The position numbers and the translations under genes are program-made. DNA of 64,000 nt from positions 62,001-126,000 of the forward strand of contig JACOEK010000007.1 in assembly GCA_024998595.1 (NCBI GenBank), written 5' to 3'. Shown in pieces: positions 8,546 to 18,389 of the stretch. The notes under the pieces are model-generated. The model was not told the origin of the DNA and did not search any database. It saw only the letters and a program-made list of their open reading frames with translations. This DNA is from Nitrospira sp. (GTDB lineage: Bacteria > Nitrospirota > Nitrospiria > Nitrospirales > Nitrospiraceae). Within the stretch, counting starts at the first letter, position 1. Every line of letters starts with the position of its first letter.

Positions 8546-9967
8546 CTAGAAGTTCGTCTCAATGCTCGACGGGGTCTTATTCAGGACGGTCGCGGCTGCT
8601 CTGGAGAGGGCGGCGTCCTGGTCGTGGCCCAGGGCATAGATTCGGAACTGCACCAGACGGGTAGGAAGCAGGTCGAGAAATTCCTCCAGCGGCTCGGTTG
8701 AGAGCCCCTTGGTTCCGGGATCATAGACGAGCAGGGGAATGCCGCGTGTATCTTTCGGATCCGGGCGTGGATCCAGCGGTGCCATATCGACACGGAACGG
8801 CAGGTTTTGCAACTTAGACGGCAAGGCTTTCTGGATCTGTTGCTGGAACTGTTCGTGGCTGGGGAAGTCCATTCCCCGCTCGATGCCTTTTTCCTTGAGC
8901 ACCGTGCTATAGGCCATTTTCCATTTCACGTCGCGGCTGAGGATATGAGCCCACTCCTGATGCAGGCGGCGCAGGCTGCTCTGTCCGGCCTTTTTCCATC
9001 GCCGCACATCTTCCAGCAACGACCAGTCCGTGAGCGTGAGGTAGTCGTCCATGTGCTTGGCCGGATTCGACGGGAACAGCAGCTTCATGGTGTCCCCGAA
9101 AATGTCGCGTAGATGAATGTCGATCGCCCTGGTCGTCCGGTGATAGTAGACATTTGAATACAAATACATTCTGGTATTCAAAAACATGTGCAGAGCCGGG
9201 AGACCGGTTTTATGGATCGTGAACCCCTTCTCGGTCACGATGGTGTAATGGATCAGACGGGTCAGATCGACCGGTCCGACCGCAACGCCGCACATGTAGG
9301 CGTCGCGTAGTACGTAGTCCAGATTGTCGGCCGTATAACTTCCTGAAATGACTGGCTGGAGAAAGTTGATCCAGCGGGGAATTTTTGAGTTGTCCTTTCC
9401 CTTCTCCTTCAGGATGACATGCGCGATGTGGTCAGGATTGAGCTCCTCGCCGCGATCGAACGGACCCGACGGGCTGCGTCGGATTTTCTTGATGAGCGGA
9501 CCGAGGTGTTCGCGCACGATGATCTGACCGAGCTTTTCATGCGACAGGCCGAAGCCGTGCAGATAATTATCATCGAAGAAATGACAGAACGGGCCATGAC
9601 CGATATCGTGCACGAGGGCCGTGATGCGCAAGAACTCTTCCACAAAGGTGGCCGAGGGAAGGTAGGGAACCACTTTGCGCAAAAATGGATACAGGTGCCG
9701 CGCGAATCGTCCGGCCACATGCATGGTCCCCAGCGAGTGCACAAACCGCGTATGCTCGGCTGACGGATAGACCCATCGGGCGCTCTGCAGCTGATAGATG
9801 TAGCGCAGCCGTTGAACCCAGGGAGAGTCGATCAGGTCTTTTTCCGTTCGTTCTGAGGGGTCAGGCGTCGCATAGGGCACGGTGAACGACACGTATTCGT
9901 GGATCGGATCGGCAATGAGGGCCGATCCGTCGTAGGGACCCGGGGGAGTTGCGGAAGGTAGTTTCAT
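8546..9967 (-). CDS. HD-domain phosphohydrolase (dGTPase/SAMHD1-like)
   Basis: 473 residues from ATG 9967. The HD domain carries the metal-binding set: H in HTRFVHSLGTMH, HD in ALVHDIGHGPFCHFFD, and a later D in YTADNLDYVLRD. This arrangement is that of the SAMHD1/YdhJ group, which hydrolyses dNTPs or other phosphorylated nucleotides; the true substrate is not visible. The frame stays open further upstream to 10315, but that part lies on top of the DUF2062 gene and reads as arginine/serine-rich nonsense, so ATG 9967 (MKLPSATPPG) is chosen. It sits 23 bases after the DUF2062 gene, in a minus-strand run with thiL. Confidence 0.85.
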   Translation of the reverse strand: MKLPSATPPGPYDGSALIADPIHEYVSFTVPYATPDPSERTEKDLIDSPWVQRLRYIYQLQSARWVYPSAEHTRFVHSLGTMHVAGRFARHLYPFLRKVVPYLPSATFVEEFLRITALVHDIGHGPFCHFFDDNYLHGFGLSHEKLGQIIVREHLGPLIKKIRRSPSGPFDRGEELNPDHIAHVILKEKGKDNSKIPRWINFLQPVISGSYTADNLDYVLRDAYMCGVAVGPVDLTRLIHYTIVTEKGFTIHKTGLPALHMFLNTRMYLYSNVYYHRTTRAIDIHLRDIFGDTMKLLFPSNPAKHMDDYLTLTDWSLLEDVRRWKKAGQSSLRRLHQEWAHILSRDVKWKMAYSTVLKEKGIERGMDFPSHEQFQQQIQKALPSKLQNLPFRVDMAPLDPRPDPKDTRGIPLLVYDPGTKGLSTEPLEEFLDLLPTRLVQFRIYALGHDQDAALSRAAATVLNKTPSSIETNF

Positions 9968-9990
9968 AGGTGAACGAACGACGAGTGATC

Positions 9991-10470
9991 TTAGCCTAGC
10001 CCTGGCGGCGGGGGCAAATGCGCAGACTGTTCGGCCGTTCTGCTTCGGCGATATTTGACGAGCAGGAAATAGGCAATCGGATAGGCCAGCAATCCGCCGA
10101 CGATGCTGAGGACCATTCCGCCGAGCACAAAGGGCCAGGCATGGGGCGCGACCTGATGATAAATCCCCGTAAACGACAGGTCGCTCCAATCGAACGAGGG
10201 AAAATCGTGCATCCCTAACAGGGTTGCGCCGGTCCAGTAGGTTCCGCCGAGAATCGGGATGAGGGTCCAGGGATTGTTGAGAAACGCGCCGGCGAGCAGC
10301 GCCACTACATTCCACCCGAATGCCCAGGCGCAGAATCCCACCATGACCATGTGGAGTCCATAGGCAGGAGAAAAGCCGATGAAGACGCCGATCGCAAACG
10401 CCAGCGCCGTTCGATGCGGTGTTTCATCGAGATGTAGGATTTGGCGAAACAGCGATCGTAGGTCTGCCAT
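9991..10470 (-). CDS. DUF2062 domain membrane protein
   Basis: 159 residues with three to four hydrophobic segments (about 22-40, 45-65, 70-85, 112-140). The family signature is present: a GVFIGFSPAYGLHM stretch followed by NNPWTLIPI. The function of DUF2062 proteins is not established; they are small inner-membrane proteins, some found with glycosyltransferases. It lies between thiL and the HD phosphohydrolase gene, 24 bases after thiL, so it is likely part of that minus-strand operon. The tail (residues 140-159) is charged and proline-rich. Confidence 0.85.
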   Translation of the reverse strand: MADLRSLFRQILHLDETPHRTALAFAIGVFIGFSPAYGLHMVMVGFCAWAFGWNVVALLAGAFLNNPWTLIPILGGTYWTGATLLGMHDFPSFDWSDLSFTGIYHQVAPHAWPFVLGGMVLSIVGGLLAYPIAYFLLVKYRRSRTAEQSAHLPPPPGLG

Positions 10471-10494
10471 AAGGCGTCTGATGTCTGGGCTCTA

Positions 10495-11505
10495 TTAAGC
10501 CGGCTTGAGAAAATGTTCGTAACTGGTGACCGGAAGTGGTTGCGTGGTGTTTGTGCCAGCCCGCAAGCGCAGGCCGAGTCGTTTCGATGTAATCGAACCG
10601 ATACAGGTAAAGTGAAATCGGGTCTTGCCTGCCAACCGTTCAAAGCGGACGTGTTTGCTCCGCGGAACGGTGAACAGCAATTCATAGTCCTCGCCGCCTT
10701 GCAAGGCAATCTGTCGGGCGTCGAGCCGCCGTGCTGCGGCATAGGCCCGACAAGCCGGCGAGAGTGGGAGCGCGTCGGCGATGATCTCCGCACCCACCGC
10801 GCTTTCCTCGCAGATGTGACGAAGATCACCGGTAAGGCCGTCTGAAAGGTCGATAGCCGCCCCGGCGAGCCCGTGTTTCACGAGCCATTGGCCTTCTGCG
10901 ATGCGAGCCGACGGCCGGTGATGGCGGGCCAGAAGAAAACGGGCGTCTGCCGGTCGGAGTTTCGGCCGTTGGCGCGACTTCAGGAGATCAAGGCCTGCAC
11001 GGGAGTCACCCAGTGTTCCCGTGACATAGAGCCGGTCTCCCTCTCGGGCGCCGCTGCGCAGCAGGGCCTGACGGGGTTTCACGACGCCGGTGAGAGTAAT
11101 GTTAAGAAAGAGTCCTTGTTGGGATGCGGAGGTATCACCGCCGATGAGACGCACGTCATAGGGAGACCCAGCCTGCATCATGCCGCGATACAGTTCTTGG
11201 ATCTCTGTCGTGGAGCAGGTCGGCGGGATTGCAATGGAAACCAGCATGAAGCGGGGGGTTCCGCCCATCGCGGCGATATCGCTCAGATTGGCGATTGCGG
11301 CTCTGTACCCGATGTCTCGAAATGAGGAGGTGGCTGGATCAAAGTGCACCCCCTCCGCCAGAAGGTCCGTGGTGATGAGCGTCCATTCGGTCGACGAGGT
11401 TTTGATGATCGCGGTGTCGTCGCCGATTCCTTTAAATACGTGCGGGTCCGGTTGTGCGGCCTGCGCTTGCAGGCGCCGGATCAGGTCGAACTCACTGCGC
11501 ACCAT
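10495..11505 (-). CDS. thiL: thiamine-monophosphate kinase
   Basis: 336 residues from ATG 11505. ThiL phosphorylates thiamine monophosphate to thiamine pyrophosphate with ATP, the last step of cofactor synthesis in the cytoplasm. Seen in the sequence: the N-terminal SEFDLIRRL, the metal/phosphate loop GIGDDTAI, TTDLLAEGVHF, ANLSDIAAMGGTP, LIGGDTSAS, VTGTLGDSRAGL, IDLSDGLTGDL and LQGGEDYELLFTVP, all in the family order. Upstream in-frame starts to 11574 would add 23 residues with no family match, so the start at MVRSEFDL is preferred. It is 105 bases downstream of lon and precedes DUF2062. Confidence 0.95.
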   Translation of the reverse strand: MVRSEFDLIRRLQAQAAQPDPHVFKGIGDDTAIIKTSSTEWTLITTDLLAEGVHFDPATSSFRDIGYRAAIANLSDIAAMGGTPRFMLVSIAIPPTCSTTEIQELYRGMMQAGSPYDVRLIGGDTSASQQGLFLNITLTGVVKPRQALLRSGAREGDRLYVTGTLGDSRAGLDLLKSRQRPKLRPADARFLLARHHRPSARIAEGQWLVKHGLAGAAIDLSDGLTGDLRHICEESAVGAEIIADALPLSPACRAYAAARRLDARQIALQGGEDYELLFTVPRSKHVRFERLAGKTRFHFTCIGSITSKRLGLRLRAGTNTTQPLPVTSYEHFLKPA

Positions 11506-11610
11506 ATTGGCCCGGCGGGATCGGCCTGGCGGCATCAATCCACCTTTCCCCAGACCGGTCGCCGTATCAGGCAATCAGCGATGGCAGCAGCGGTCCTCAT
11601 GCAGCGAGGG

Positions 11611-14106
11611 CTAAAGAGACAGCGAGGGGGCGGTCCCCGGAAGAAGTCGTGCGCGCCGTGGCGAGCCGGCCTTTCGCTTGGATGCGCTCGACCGCGCAAT
11701 CTTTTTCACCGGTGTCTTCGGCGCCGCGGCGCTGGCCTTGCGCGAGGGGGACCGTCGCAAGGCTGCCTTGATGACGTCGTCCACCGTATCGACGAAGATC
11801 AATTCAATTCCCTTCAAAATGTGTTTGGGGATCTCTTCCAAATCCTTCTTATTACGTTTTGGAAGAGCGACGGCGGAAAGTTTTGCCCGTTTGGCCGCGA
11901 GGATTTTTTCCTTCAAGCCACCGATCGGGAGCACCCGCCCGCGGAGGGTGATTTCTCCCGTCATGGCAAGATCGCGCCGCACGGGGATCTGGGCCAAGGC
12001 CGACGCGATGGCCGTGGCCATGGTGATTCCGGCGGAAGGCCCGTCTTTCGGCGTCGCTCCCGCCGGCACGTGAATATGAATGTCGTTCTTGGCAAAGAGG
12101 TCCGGGCTGATGCCCAGCGTCTTTTCGCGTGACCGCACGTAACTCAAGGCGGCTTGGGCCGACTCTTTCATGACGTCGCCGAGATGCCCGGTGAGCGTGA
12201 GCTGTCCCTTGCCTTTCATGACGGTCGCTTCGATGTACAGAACGTCTCCGCCGCTTTCGGTCCAGGCGAGCCCGGTGGCCACGCCGATTTCGTCCTTTTC
12301 AAGTTCTGCCTCCGGGATGTATTTCGCCACACCCAGATATTTGTTCAGGTTGGTCTGGTCGATGGCATGACACTCGGCCTTGCCTTCTGCGACCTTCTTG
12401 GCCACTTTCCGCATGAGGTTTGCGATTTCGCGCTCCAAGTTGCGGACGCCGGCTTCGCGCGTGTAATGAGAAATGACATGGCGAATTGCCGTTTCGGAGA
12501 CGCGGATATGTTTCTCGGTGATCCCATGCTCGTTCATCTGCCGGGGAATCAGGTACTTCTGCGCGATACCGAGTTTTTCTTCTTCCGTGTAGCCCGGAAT
12601 ATCGATGACTTCCATGCGGTCACGGAGGGCGGGGAGAATCGGATCCATCAAGTTGGCCGTCGTGACGAACATGACTTCCGTCAAATCGAACGGCACACCG
12701 AGATAGTGATCGGTGAACGTGCTGTTCTGCTCGGGGTCTAACACTTCGAGGAGAGCCGCCGAGGGGTCGCCACGAAAATCCATGCCGACCTTGTCGACTT
12801 CGTCGAGCATAAAGACCGGGTTGTTCGTCCCGGCTTGCTTCATGCCTTGGATGATGCGCCCTGGCAGCGCGCCGACGTAGGTCCGGCGATGGCCGCGGAT
12901 TTCCGCCTCGTCCCGCACGCCGCCCAGGCTGATCCGCACAAACTCGCGGCCTAACGCGCGCGCGATGGATTTCCCGAGCGAGGTTTTGCCGACGCCGGGA
13001 GGGCCTACGAAACAGAGGATCGGGCCCTTCATCTTTTCTTTGAGTTTGCGCACGGCGAGGTACTCGACGATGCGTTCTTTCACCTTCTCCAGGTCATAGT
13101 GGTCCTCATTCAGGACCTTCATCGCGGCCTTCAGGTCGAGGTTGTCTTTCGACTTCTTATTCCAGGGCAGCTCGACCATCCACTCCAAATACGTGCGGAC
13201 CGTGGCCGATTCGGCCGTGTCCGGATGCATTTTCTCCAGCCGCTTGAGTTGTTTCTCGGTTTCCTTGAGGACCTTCTCAGGCATCTTGGCGTCTTTGATG
13301 CGCTTGCGGAATTCCGCGACTTCCTCCGCCCGTTCGTCCAATTCGCCGAGTTCTTTTTGGATGGCTTTCAGTTGCTCGCGCAGGAAGTATTCGCGCTGGG
13401 TCTTGTCCATCTCTCCCTTGGCCTGCGCCTGGATCTTCTGCTGCATCGAGAGGACATCAATTTCCTTGGCGAGAATTTCGCTGATCTGCCGCAGCCGCTG
13501 GATCGGGTCCACGATTTCCAAGACGGCTTGGGTAATATCGACCTTGAGCCCGAGATTGGAGGCCACCATGTCGGCGAGGCGTCCCGGGTCTTCCAGGTTT
13601 TCGATCACGACCATCACGTCCGGAATCAGCACCTTGCCGAGGCTGACGATTTTTTCGATCTGCTCCTTGACCGTGCGCATGACCGCCTCGGTCTCCAGCG
13701 TGGAGCCGGGCTGCTTCGTCTCGACGAGTTTTTCGATTTTGACGGAGTAGTAGGGGTCGTTCTGAATGTATTCCTCGATGCGGCCCTTGGCGAGGCCCTG
13801 CACCAGGATCTTGATGCGTTCATCAGGCAGTTTGAGCATCCGCATGATGATACCCACCGTACCGACCGAATGAATATCTTCCGGCTGCGGGTTTTCCACA
13901 TCGAGAGATTTTTGTGTCGCGAGGAACAGCATCCGATTGCCGGCCAGCGCCGCCTCGATCGCCTTGATGGACATTTCGCGGCCGACGAACAGCGGGAGCA
14001 CCATGTAGGGAAACACGACGATATCTCGGACGGGCAGCAGGGGCAGTTGATCCGGCGGTTCAAGGTTCTGATTGCTTGAGAAATCTTGTTCTACTGCTTC
14101 AGCCAT
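11611..14106 (-). CDS. lon: ATP-dependent protease Lon
   Basis: 831 residues. N-terminal substrate-binding domain (22-215, starting [22 protein letters not shown]), a coiled-coil segment (about 220-290), the AAA+ module with Walker A GPPGVGKT at 368-375 and Walker [10 protein letters not shown] near 432-440, and the Ser-Lys protease domain with S691 in [10 protein letters not shown] and K732 in [14 protein letters not shown] complete, active cytosolic Lon is predicted. The C-terminus is extended beyond the usual end by about 45 residues rich in Lys, Arg, Ser and Ala (from RRSPSRK on), which could bind nucleic acid or be unstructured. galU lies 86 bases upstream in the same direction. No heat-shock promoter is obvious. 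Confidence 0.97.
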   Translation of the reverse strand: MAEAVEQDFSSNQNLEPPDQLPLLPVRDIVVFPYMVLPLFVGREMSIKAIEAALAGNRMLFLATQKSLDVENPQPEDIHSVGTVGIIMRMLKLPDERIKILVQGLAKGRIEEYIQNDPYYSVKIEKLVETKQPGSTLETEAVMRTVKEQIEKIVSLGKVLIPDVMVVIENLEDPGRLADMVASNLGLKVDITQAVLEIVDPIQRLRQISEILAKEIDVLSMQQKIQAQAKGEMDKTQREYFLREQLKAIQKELGELDERAEEVAEFRKRIKDAKMPEKVLKETEKQLKRLEKMHPDTAESATVRTYLEWMVELPWNKKSKDNLDLKAAMKVLNEDHYDLEKVKERIVEYLAVRKLKEKMKGPILCFVGPPGVGKTSLGKSIARALGREFVRISLGGVRDEAEIRGHRRTYVGALPGRIIQGMKQAGTNNPVFMLDEVDKVGMDFRGDPSAALLEVLDPEQNSTFTDHYLGVPFDLTEVMFVTTANLMDPILPALRDRMEVIDIPGYTEEEKLGIAQKYLIPRQMNEHGITEKHIRVSETAIRHVISHYTREAGVRNLEREIANLMRKVAKKVAEGKAECHAIDQTNLNKYLGVAKYIPEAELEKDEIGVATGLAWTESGGDVLYIEATVMKGKGQLTLTGHLGDVMKESAQAALSYVRSREKTLGISPDLFAKNDIHIHVPAGATPKDGPSAGITMATAIASALAQIPVRRDLAMTGEITLRGRVLPIGGLKEKILAAKRAKLSAVALPKRNKKDLEEIPKHILKGIELIFVDTVDDVIKAALRRSPSRKASAAAPKTPVKKIARSSASKRKAGSPRRARLLPGTAPSLSL

Positions 14107-14192
14107 GAGGCTCCAGTCTGCTGGTGTATGGTCTCAATGACGATGTCGTGCGGTAGCACGGTTCGGGTGACGGTGATCCATCATGCCCGGGG

Positions 14193-15119
14193 CTAGGTCG
14201 TTGAGCGCCCTCGACCCTGGCCGCGGCGGCGAACGTCGGCGGTGGTGGGTCGGAGTCGCTGCTGCAGGAAATCGCCGAATGCAGGTCCTAAGGACGGGTT
14301 TTTCAGGGCCAACTCGACCGTGGCAATCAGAAATCCCAGCTTGTCGCCGGCATCGTGCCGCTGTCCTTCGACCTCGTGCGCGAACATCGGCGTGTGCTTG
14401 ACGAGTTGCCGCAGGGCATCCGTCAATTGGATTTCTCCGTTCTTGCCCGGGGGCGTCTTGCGGAGGATCGGGAAAATTTCAGGCGGAAGCACATACCGTC
14501 CGATGACGGCGAGATTCGAGGGCGCATCGGCGGGCGCGGGCTTTTCCACCAGGTCGTCGACACGGTGCAGGCCATTGCGAATTTTGCGCGCCGAGATGAT
14601 GCCGTACCGGCTGACTTCCTGCGGCGGCACTTCCTGCACGCCGAGCACGGCGCCCTTGCGCTGTTTGTAGATATGGATCAATTGTGCGAGGCCGGGCACG
14701 GCCGCGTCGATGATTTCATCGCCTAGAATGACGGCGAAGGGCTCGTCGCCGATCAAATGCTGCGCGCACAAGACGGCATGTCCCAGCCCCATGGCTTCCG
14801 GCTGGCGGACGTAGCAGAAGTTCGCCAGATTGGAGATGTGCCGCATCTGGTTGAGCACCTGCCCTTTGCCGCTGCCCTTGAGATTTTCTTCCAGTTCGAG
14901 GGAGCGATCGAAGTGGTCTTCGATGGCGCGCTTGCCTCGCCCGGTGATGACGATGATGTCTTCGATGCCGGATGCGACCGCTTCTTCGACGACATATTGA
15001 ATCAGCGGTTTGTCGACCAGCGGCAGCATCTCTTTCGGGGAGGCTTTGGTGGCGGGAAGAAAGCGTGTGCCCAGTCCGGCAGCGGGAATAATCGCTTTAC
15101 GTACGTCTGTTCTTGTCAT
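14193..15119 (-). CDS. galU: UTP--glucose-1-phosphate uridylyltransferase
   Basis: 308 residues. Makes UDP-glucose from UTP and glucose-1-phosphate, the sugar donor for LPS core and other glycans encoded on the right. Evidence: nucleotide loop AAGLGTRFLPATKASPKEM, DKPLIQYVVEEA, AVILGDEIID, VEKPAPADAPSN, IGRYVLPPEIF and EIQLTDALR. The frame is open to 15362, but ATG 15119 gives the canonical start MTRTDVRKAIIPAAG. A near-consensus sigma-70 promoter lies so close that its predicted start point falls on or one base before this ATG, so the mRNA may be leaderless. A low-complexity tail (RRRGQGRGRS) follows the catalytic domain. Confidence 0.95.
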   Translation of the reverse strand: MTRTDVRKAIIPAAGLGTRFLPATKASPKEMLPLVDKPLIQYVVEEAVASGIEDIIVITGRGKRAIEDHFDRSLELEENLKGSGKGQVLNQMRHISNLANFCYVRQPEAMGLGHAVLCAQHLIGDEPFAVILGDEIIDAAVPGLAQLIHIYKQRKGAVLGVQEVPPQEVSRYGIISARKIRNGLHRVDDLVEKPAPADAPSNLAVIGRYVLPPEIFPILRKTPPGKNGEIQLTDALRQLVKHTPMFAHEVEGQRHDAGDKLGFLIATVELALKNPSLGPAFGDFLQQRLRPTTADVRRRGQGRGRSTT

Positions 15120-15126
15120 AGGGGCG

Positions 15127-15155
15127 ATAGTATGTGATGGGGTACATGAAGTCAA
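15127..15155 (-). promoter_or_regulatory. sigma-70 type promoter of galU
   Basis: On the minus strand, -35 TTGACT (15155-15150), a 17-base spacer, and -10 TACTAT (15132-15127). The expected transcription start is about 15120, next to the galU ATG at 15119. No Shine-Dalgarno sequence is possible between promoter and start codon. Confidence 0.65.
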
Positions 15156-15210
15156 GATTTCGTCGGGTCTTTTCGACCACCGCCTGCGCGTCGTGGTGCG
15201 GGGAAACTCC

Positions 15211-15239
15211 TTTACATTGAAAAATGTGGTCAATATAAT
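15211..15239 (+). promoter_or_regulatory. sigma-70 type promoter of the bamA-lpx operon
   Basis: -35 TTTACA (15211-15216), 17-base spacer, -10 TATAAT (15234-15239), a perfect -10 and five of six at -35. Predicted start point near 15246. It probably drives the long envelope operon beginning with bamA. Confidence 0.7.
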
Positions 15240-15437
15240 CCGAGAGTTTTTCTGCGCACGTGCGGTGGTGCTGCAACGAAAGCGGCGCATCGGTGATGGT
15301 AACGACAACAGTTCGTGAGTGCCTGCGCAAGGCCGGTCGGCCCGGCGCACGTGACGCGACACGGAACGCGGTGGTTTCCTATCTCGAACTTCAGGGCAAC
15401 CAGTGCTTGCATTCCCAAGTGGTACGGAAGGATTGCG

Positions 15438-17762
15438 GTGACCAAGTCGGGAGGCAGGCGGTGGGTGCCGATTCTCATTCTTGCACTGGTGGCGCTCTTC
15501 GCGATCGGCGAGGCAGAGTGTGTGCGAGCTCAGGTGAGCGCACCGCTGGTCAGCTCCGTCACCATCCGTGGTCAGAAACGTATTGAACTGCAGGCGATCC
15601 AGGGGCGTCTCACCCTCAAGGCCAACGATCGGTTTACCCCTGACGCGCTCCGGGAACAGGTCAAGATTCTCTACGGAACCGGCTACTTCGAGGATGTGCA
15701 GGTCGAAACGGATTCAGCCGATGGCGGCGTGGCTGTCGGCTTTGTCGTCCGCGAGAAACCGTTCATTACCGAAATCGTGTTCGACGGCAATGAGGAATTG
15801 AGCGACGACAAGCTCAAAGAAAAGATTACGATCAAAAGCCAGACCTTTCTCGACCAGCAGCAGGCGAAAGAAAGCGCGGAAAAGATCCGCCTCGCCTACC
15901 AGGAGGATGGCTTTTACAATTGCCAGGTCATTCCTGTAATTCAATCCGTGGATGAGGACCGCAAGCGGCTGACCTATTTCATCAAGGAAGGCACCAAGGC
16001 CAAAGTCCGTCGTATCAATTTTGATGGCATGCGGGCGGTGACCAAGGAAGAAGTATTCAAAGTGACGGCCACGCGCGAATGGATTCCCTGGTACGGGCTT
16101 GTGACGCAGCTCAAACTGCCGTCGCTGCTGTCGGATGCCGGTGTGCTGAAGCGCGAAGAACTTGGCAACGATATCGAGCGTATCCGTGAAGTTTATCTGA
16201 ACAAGGGCTACTTGAATGTGCAGATCAGCCAGCCGACGCTGGAATTGAGCGACGATAAGAAGTGGTTCGAGATCGCCTATTCGGTCGTCGAAGGTGAACC
16301 GTTCATCGTGCAGGAGGTCGGCTTCCGCGGCAATACGGTCTTCGAGGACCATGAATTGCGCGAAGGGTTGGGCATCCGGCCGGGCGAAATCTTTCAGCGG
16401 GCCAAGATTCGCGGCGAAATCACTCGTATTACCGATCTCTATGGCGCGAAGGGCTACGTCTTCTCTGATGTCGTGCCGAACGTGACGCCGGACAACAATG
16501 CGCGCACCGCAACGATCACCCTCAATGTCAAAGAGGGCGAAATGATGCGCATCCGCGAAATCCATGTTACCGGCAACGATAAGACGCGCGACAATGTCGT
16601 GCGTCGGGAATTGCGCCTGGACGAACAGGATGTCATCGATACGCTGGCGTTGAAGCGCAGTTTCCAGCGCTTGAACAACCTCAACTTTTTCGAAACGGTG
16701 GAAATTCTGCCGCAGCAGGTCGATGTCGATAAGGTCGATCTCAATGTGAAGGTGAAGGAAAAGCCGACCGGTCAGTTCAGCATCGGCGGCGGATTCAGCA
16801 CCTTGGACAAACTGGTGGCGATTGCCGACATCACCGAGGGTAATCTCGGGGGGAACGGTTGGTTAGGCCGTATCCGCGGGCAATTGGGTCAGCAGCGTTC
16901 TTTGGGGCTTGTCACGTTCCGGAATCCCTATGTGAACGATTCGTATAATGCCCTTCAGCTGGATATTTACCGGTCGATGACCAACTATATCTCCTACTTC
17001 GAGTCCAAGTCAGGAGCCAGTGCCACCTGGAGTCGCTGGCTGTCGGAGTATGTGAACGGGAGCATCAGCCTGTTCGGCGAGCAACTCAAGTACAGCGATC
17101 CGCAAGAAGGGCTCTGCCCGGATCTGATTCCGCTGATCTGCCGTCAGTTAGGAACGCAATCGTCGACCGGGTTCCGGACGTCGCTGTTTCGTGACACCCG
17201 TGACTATTATCTGGATCCCCGCACCGGATGGCGCCTGAGCGTCGGTGCCGACTACGGGACGCCTGCGCTCGGAGGATCGAACCATTTCTATAAGGTGTAC
17301 TTCGATGTCATCAAGTACACGCCGCTTGTCTATGACACGCGGTTCTCGGTACATGTCCGCTATGGGCAGACAGAGGGGATCGGGGGCCGGCCCATTCCCC
17401 TCACCGAGCGCTTCTTTGTCGGAGGCATCAATACGATGCGCGGCTTCGTGTTCGGCCGTGCAGGCCCCGTGACGCCATCGGGCTCGCTGTTGGGTTCCGC
17501 GAAGGAGCTCATTTTCAACAACGACTTTATCTTCACCATTTCGTCCGAGGCGAAGTTGAACGGCGTGTTCTTCTTCGACTACGGAAACGGATTCGACGAT
17601 AACGAGCCGGTGCAGTTCAGTAAGTTACGGAGTGCGGCGGGATTTGAGGCCCGGTGGATTTCTCCGTTCGGTCCGTTGCGGGCCGCTTATGGAATCAACC
17701 TCGATCCCCGGCCGACCGAGCGGATGGGCGTCTTTGAGTTTACGATCGGATCATTGTTCTGA
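15438..17762 (+). CDS. bamA: outer membrane protein assembly factor BamA
   Basis: 774 residues from GTG 15438. Inserts beta-barrel proteins into the outer membrane as the core of the BAM complex. A hydrophobic signal peptide (about 8-27, WVPILILALVALFAIGEAE) is followed by five POTRA-like repeats (about 35-430; each with a GY/GF-x-phi-V pattern such as YGTGYFEDV, YQEDGFYNCQV, YLNKGYLNVQI, YGAKGYVFSDV and LNNLNFFETV) and a C-terminal barrel with the conserved loop-6 region VGGINTMRGF and a terminal beta-signal ending in phenylalanine (FEFTIGSLF). GTG 15438 is chosen because it has the strong ribosome site GGAAGGA five bases upstream and begins directly before the signal peptide. The next gene starts within the stop codon (TGATG). 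Confidence 0.95.
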   Translation: MTKSGGRRWVPILILALVALFAIGEAECVRAQVSAPLVSSVTIRGQKRIELQAIQGRLTLKANDRFTPDALREQVKILYGTGYFEDVQVETDSADGGVAVGFVVREKPFITEIVFDGNEELSDDKLKEKITIKSQTFLDQQQAKESAEKIRLAYQEDGFYNCQVIPVIQSVDEDRKRLTYFIKEGTKAKVRRINFDGMRAVTKEEVFKVTATREWIPWYGLVTQLKLPSLLSDAGVLKREELGNDIERIREVYLNKGYLNVQISQPTLELSDDKKWFEIAYSVVEGEPFIVQEVGFRGNTVFEDHELREGLGIRPGEIFQRAKIRGEITRITDLYGAKGYVFSDVVPNVTPDNNARTATITLNVKEGEMMRIREIHVTGNDKTRDNVVRRELRLDEQDVIDTLALKRSFQRLNNLNFFETVEILPQQVDVDKVDLNVKVKEKPTGQFSIGGGFSTLDKLVAIADITEGNLGGNGWLGRIRGQLGQQRSLGLVTFRNPYVNDSYNALQLDIYRSMTNYISYFESKSGASATWSRWLSEYVNGSISLFGEQLKYSDPQEGLCPDLIPLICRQLGTQSSTGFRTSLFRDTRDYYLDPRTGWRLSVGADYGTPALGGSNHFYKVYFDVIKYTPLVYDTRFSVHVRYGQTEGIGGRPIPLTERFFVGGINTMRGFVFGRAGPVTPSGSLLGSAKELIFNNDFIFTISSEAKLNGVFFFDYGNGFDDNEPVQFSKLRSAAGFEARWISPFGPLRAAYGINLDPRPTERMGVFEFTIGSLF

Positions 17763-18379
17763 TGCAGACTGTGCGGCGCTGGTGTGGGAAAGGAATCGGA
17801 CGAATGCGTGGACTGATGGGCTGGAAAGGGCCGAGACGAGCCGGGTGGAACGGACTGTGCCTGGCGCTCCTGACCATAACGCTGCTGGCCGGCGGGTGCC
17901 GGTCGAATCCGTCGACGGTGCCGACCTCTACCCGGATCGGTGTGGTGGATCCCCAACGTATCCTGGGCGAGACCAATGCCGGGAAGAGAGCCAAGGACAT
18001 GTTGGCCTCGTTTGCCAAGAATCGTCAGGCGCTGATCGAACTCGAAGAAAAAGAACTTCGGCGGATGGAAGAAGACTTCGTCAAGCAGGGCAGCGTGCTC
18101 AGCGCAACCGCCAAGCGTGAACGTGAAGAACAGTTCCGGAGGCGGATGGCAGAATATCAACAGAAAGTGACCGACCTGAATCGCGAAGTGCAGGACAAGC
18201 AGAAGGAAGTGTTGGACGCATTCCGGGATAAGATCGAAGCCCTGTCGGGCAAGGTTGCCAAGCGGCTGGAGTTGCAGGCCATCTTCGACCGCGGGCGCGG
18301 AGGGCCCACCCTCTATTTCGATGAGGCGGTGGATGTGTCGTCGCAGTTGATCGAGGAATTCAACAAAACGTATCCATGA
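17762..18379 (+). CDS. OmpH/Skp-family periplasmic chaperone, predicted lipoprotein
   Basis: 205 residues. A long basic N-terminus leads to a hydrophobic stretch and a lipobox LLAGGC near residues 42-47, so this copy is probably lipid-anchored. Residues 60-205 have the OmpH/Skp pattern: a short beta segment IGVVDPQRIL, then two long charged helices (LEEKELRRMEEDFVKQ and EVQDKQKEVLDAFRDKI) that form the tentacle coiled coil holding unfolded outer-membrane proteins. The start used overlaps the bamA stop by one base; Met15 (base 17804) would give a more normal signal length. It is followed ten bases later by a second member of the same family. Confidence 0.85.
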   Translation: MQTVRRWCGKGIGRMRGLMGWKGPRRAGWNGLCLALLTITLLAGGCRSNPSTVPTSTRIGVVDPQRILGETNAGKRAKDMLASFAKNRQALIELEEKELRRMEEDFVKQGSVLSATAKREREEQFRRRMAEYQQKVTDLNREVQDKQKEVLDAFRDKIEALSGKVAKRLELQAIFDRGRGGPTLYFDEAVDVSSQLIEEFNKTYP

Positions 18380-18389
18380 GAGGGAATCC

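Larger units (their letters stand above)
15120..15437. other. 318-base divergent intergenic region galU/bamA
   Basis: Holds two back-to-back promoters, one for galU (-) and one for bamA (+). The bamA transcript would carry an untranslated leader of about 190 bases (roughly 15246-15437). I see no gene, riboswitch fold or terminator in it that I can support. A frame reading from 15315 joins bamA in phase but has no signal peptide of its own and no ribosome binding site. Confidence 0.5.

Noticed and set aside
9968..10315. N-terminal extension of the HD phosphohydrolase frame
   Set aside because: It overlaps the well-supported DUF2062 gene and its translation is Arg/Ser/Pro-rich without family similarity.
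13099..14079. 326-codon open frame on the plus strand
   Set aside because: It lies fully antisense to lon, whose protein is complete and canonical. The frame is rich in Leu, Asp, His and Phe as expected for the complement of a GC-rich coding strand and has no family motif.
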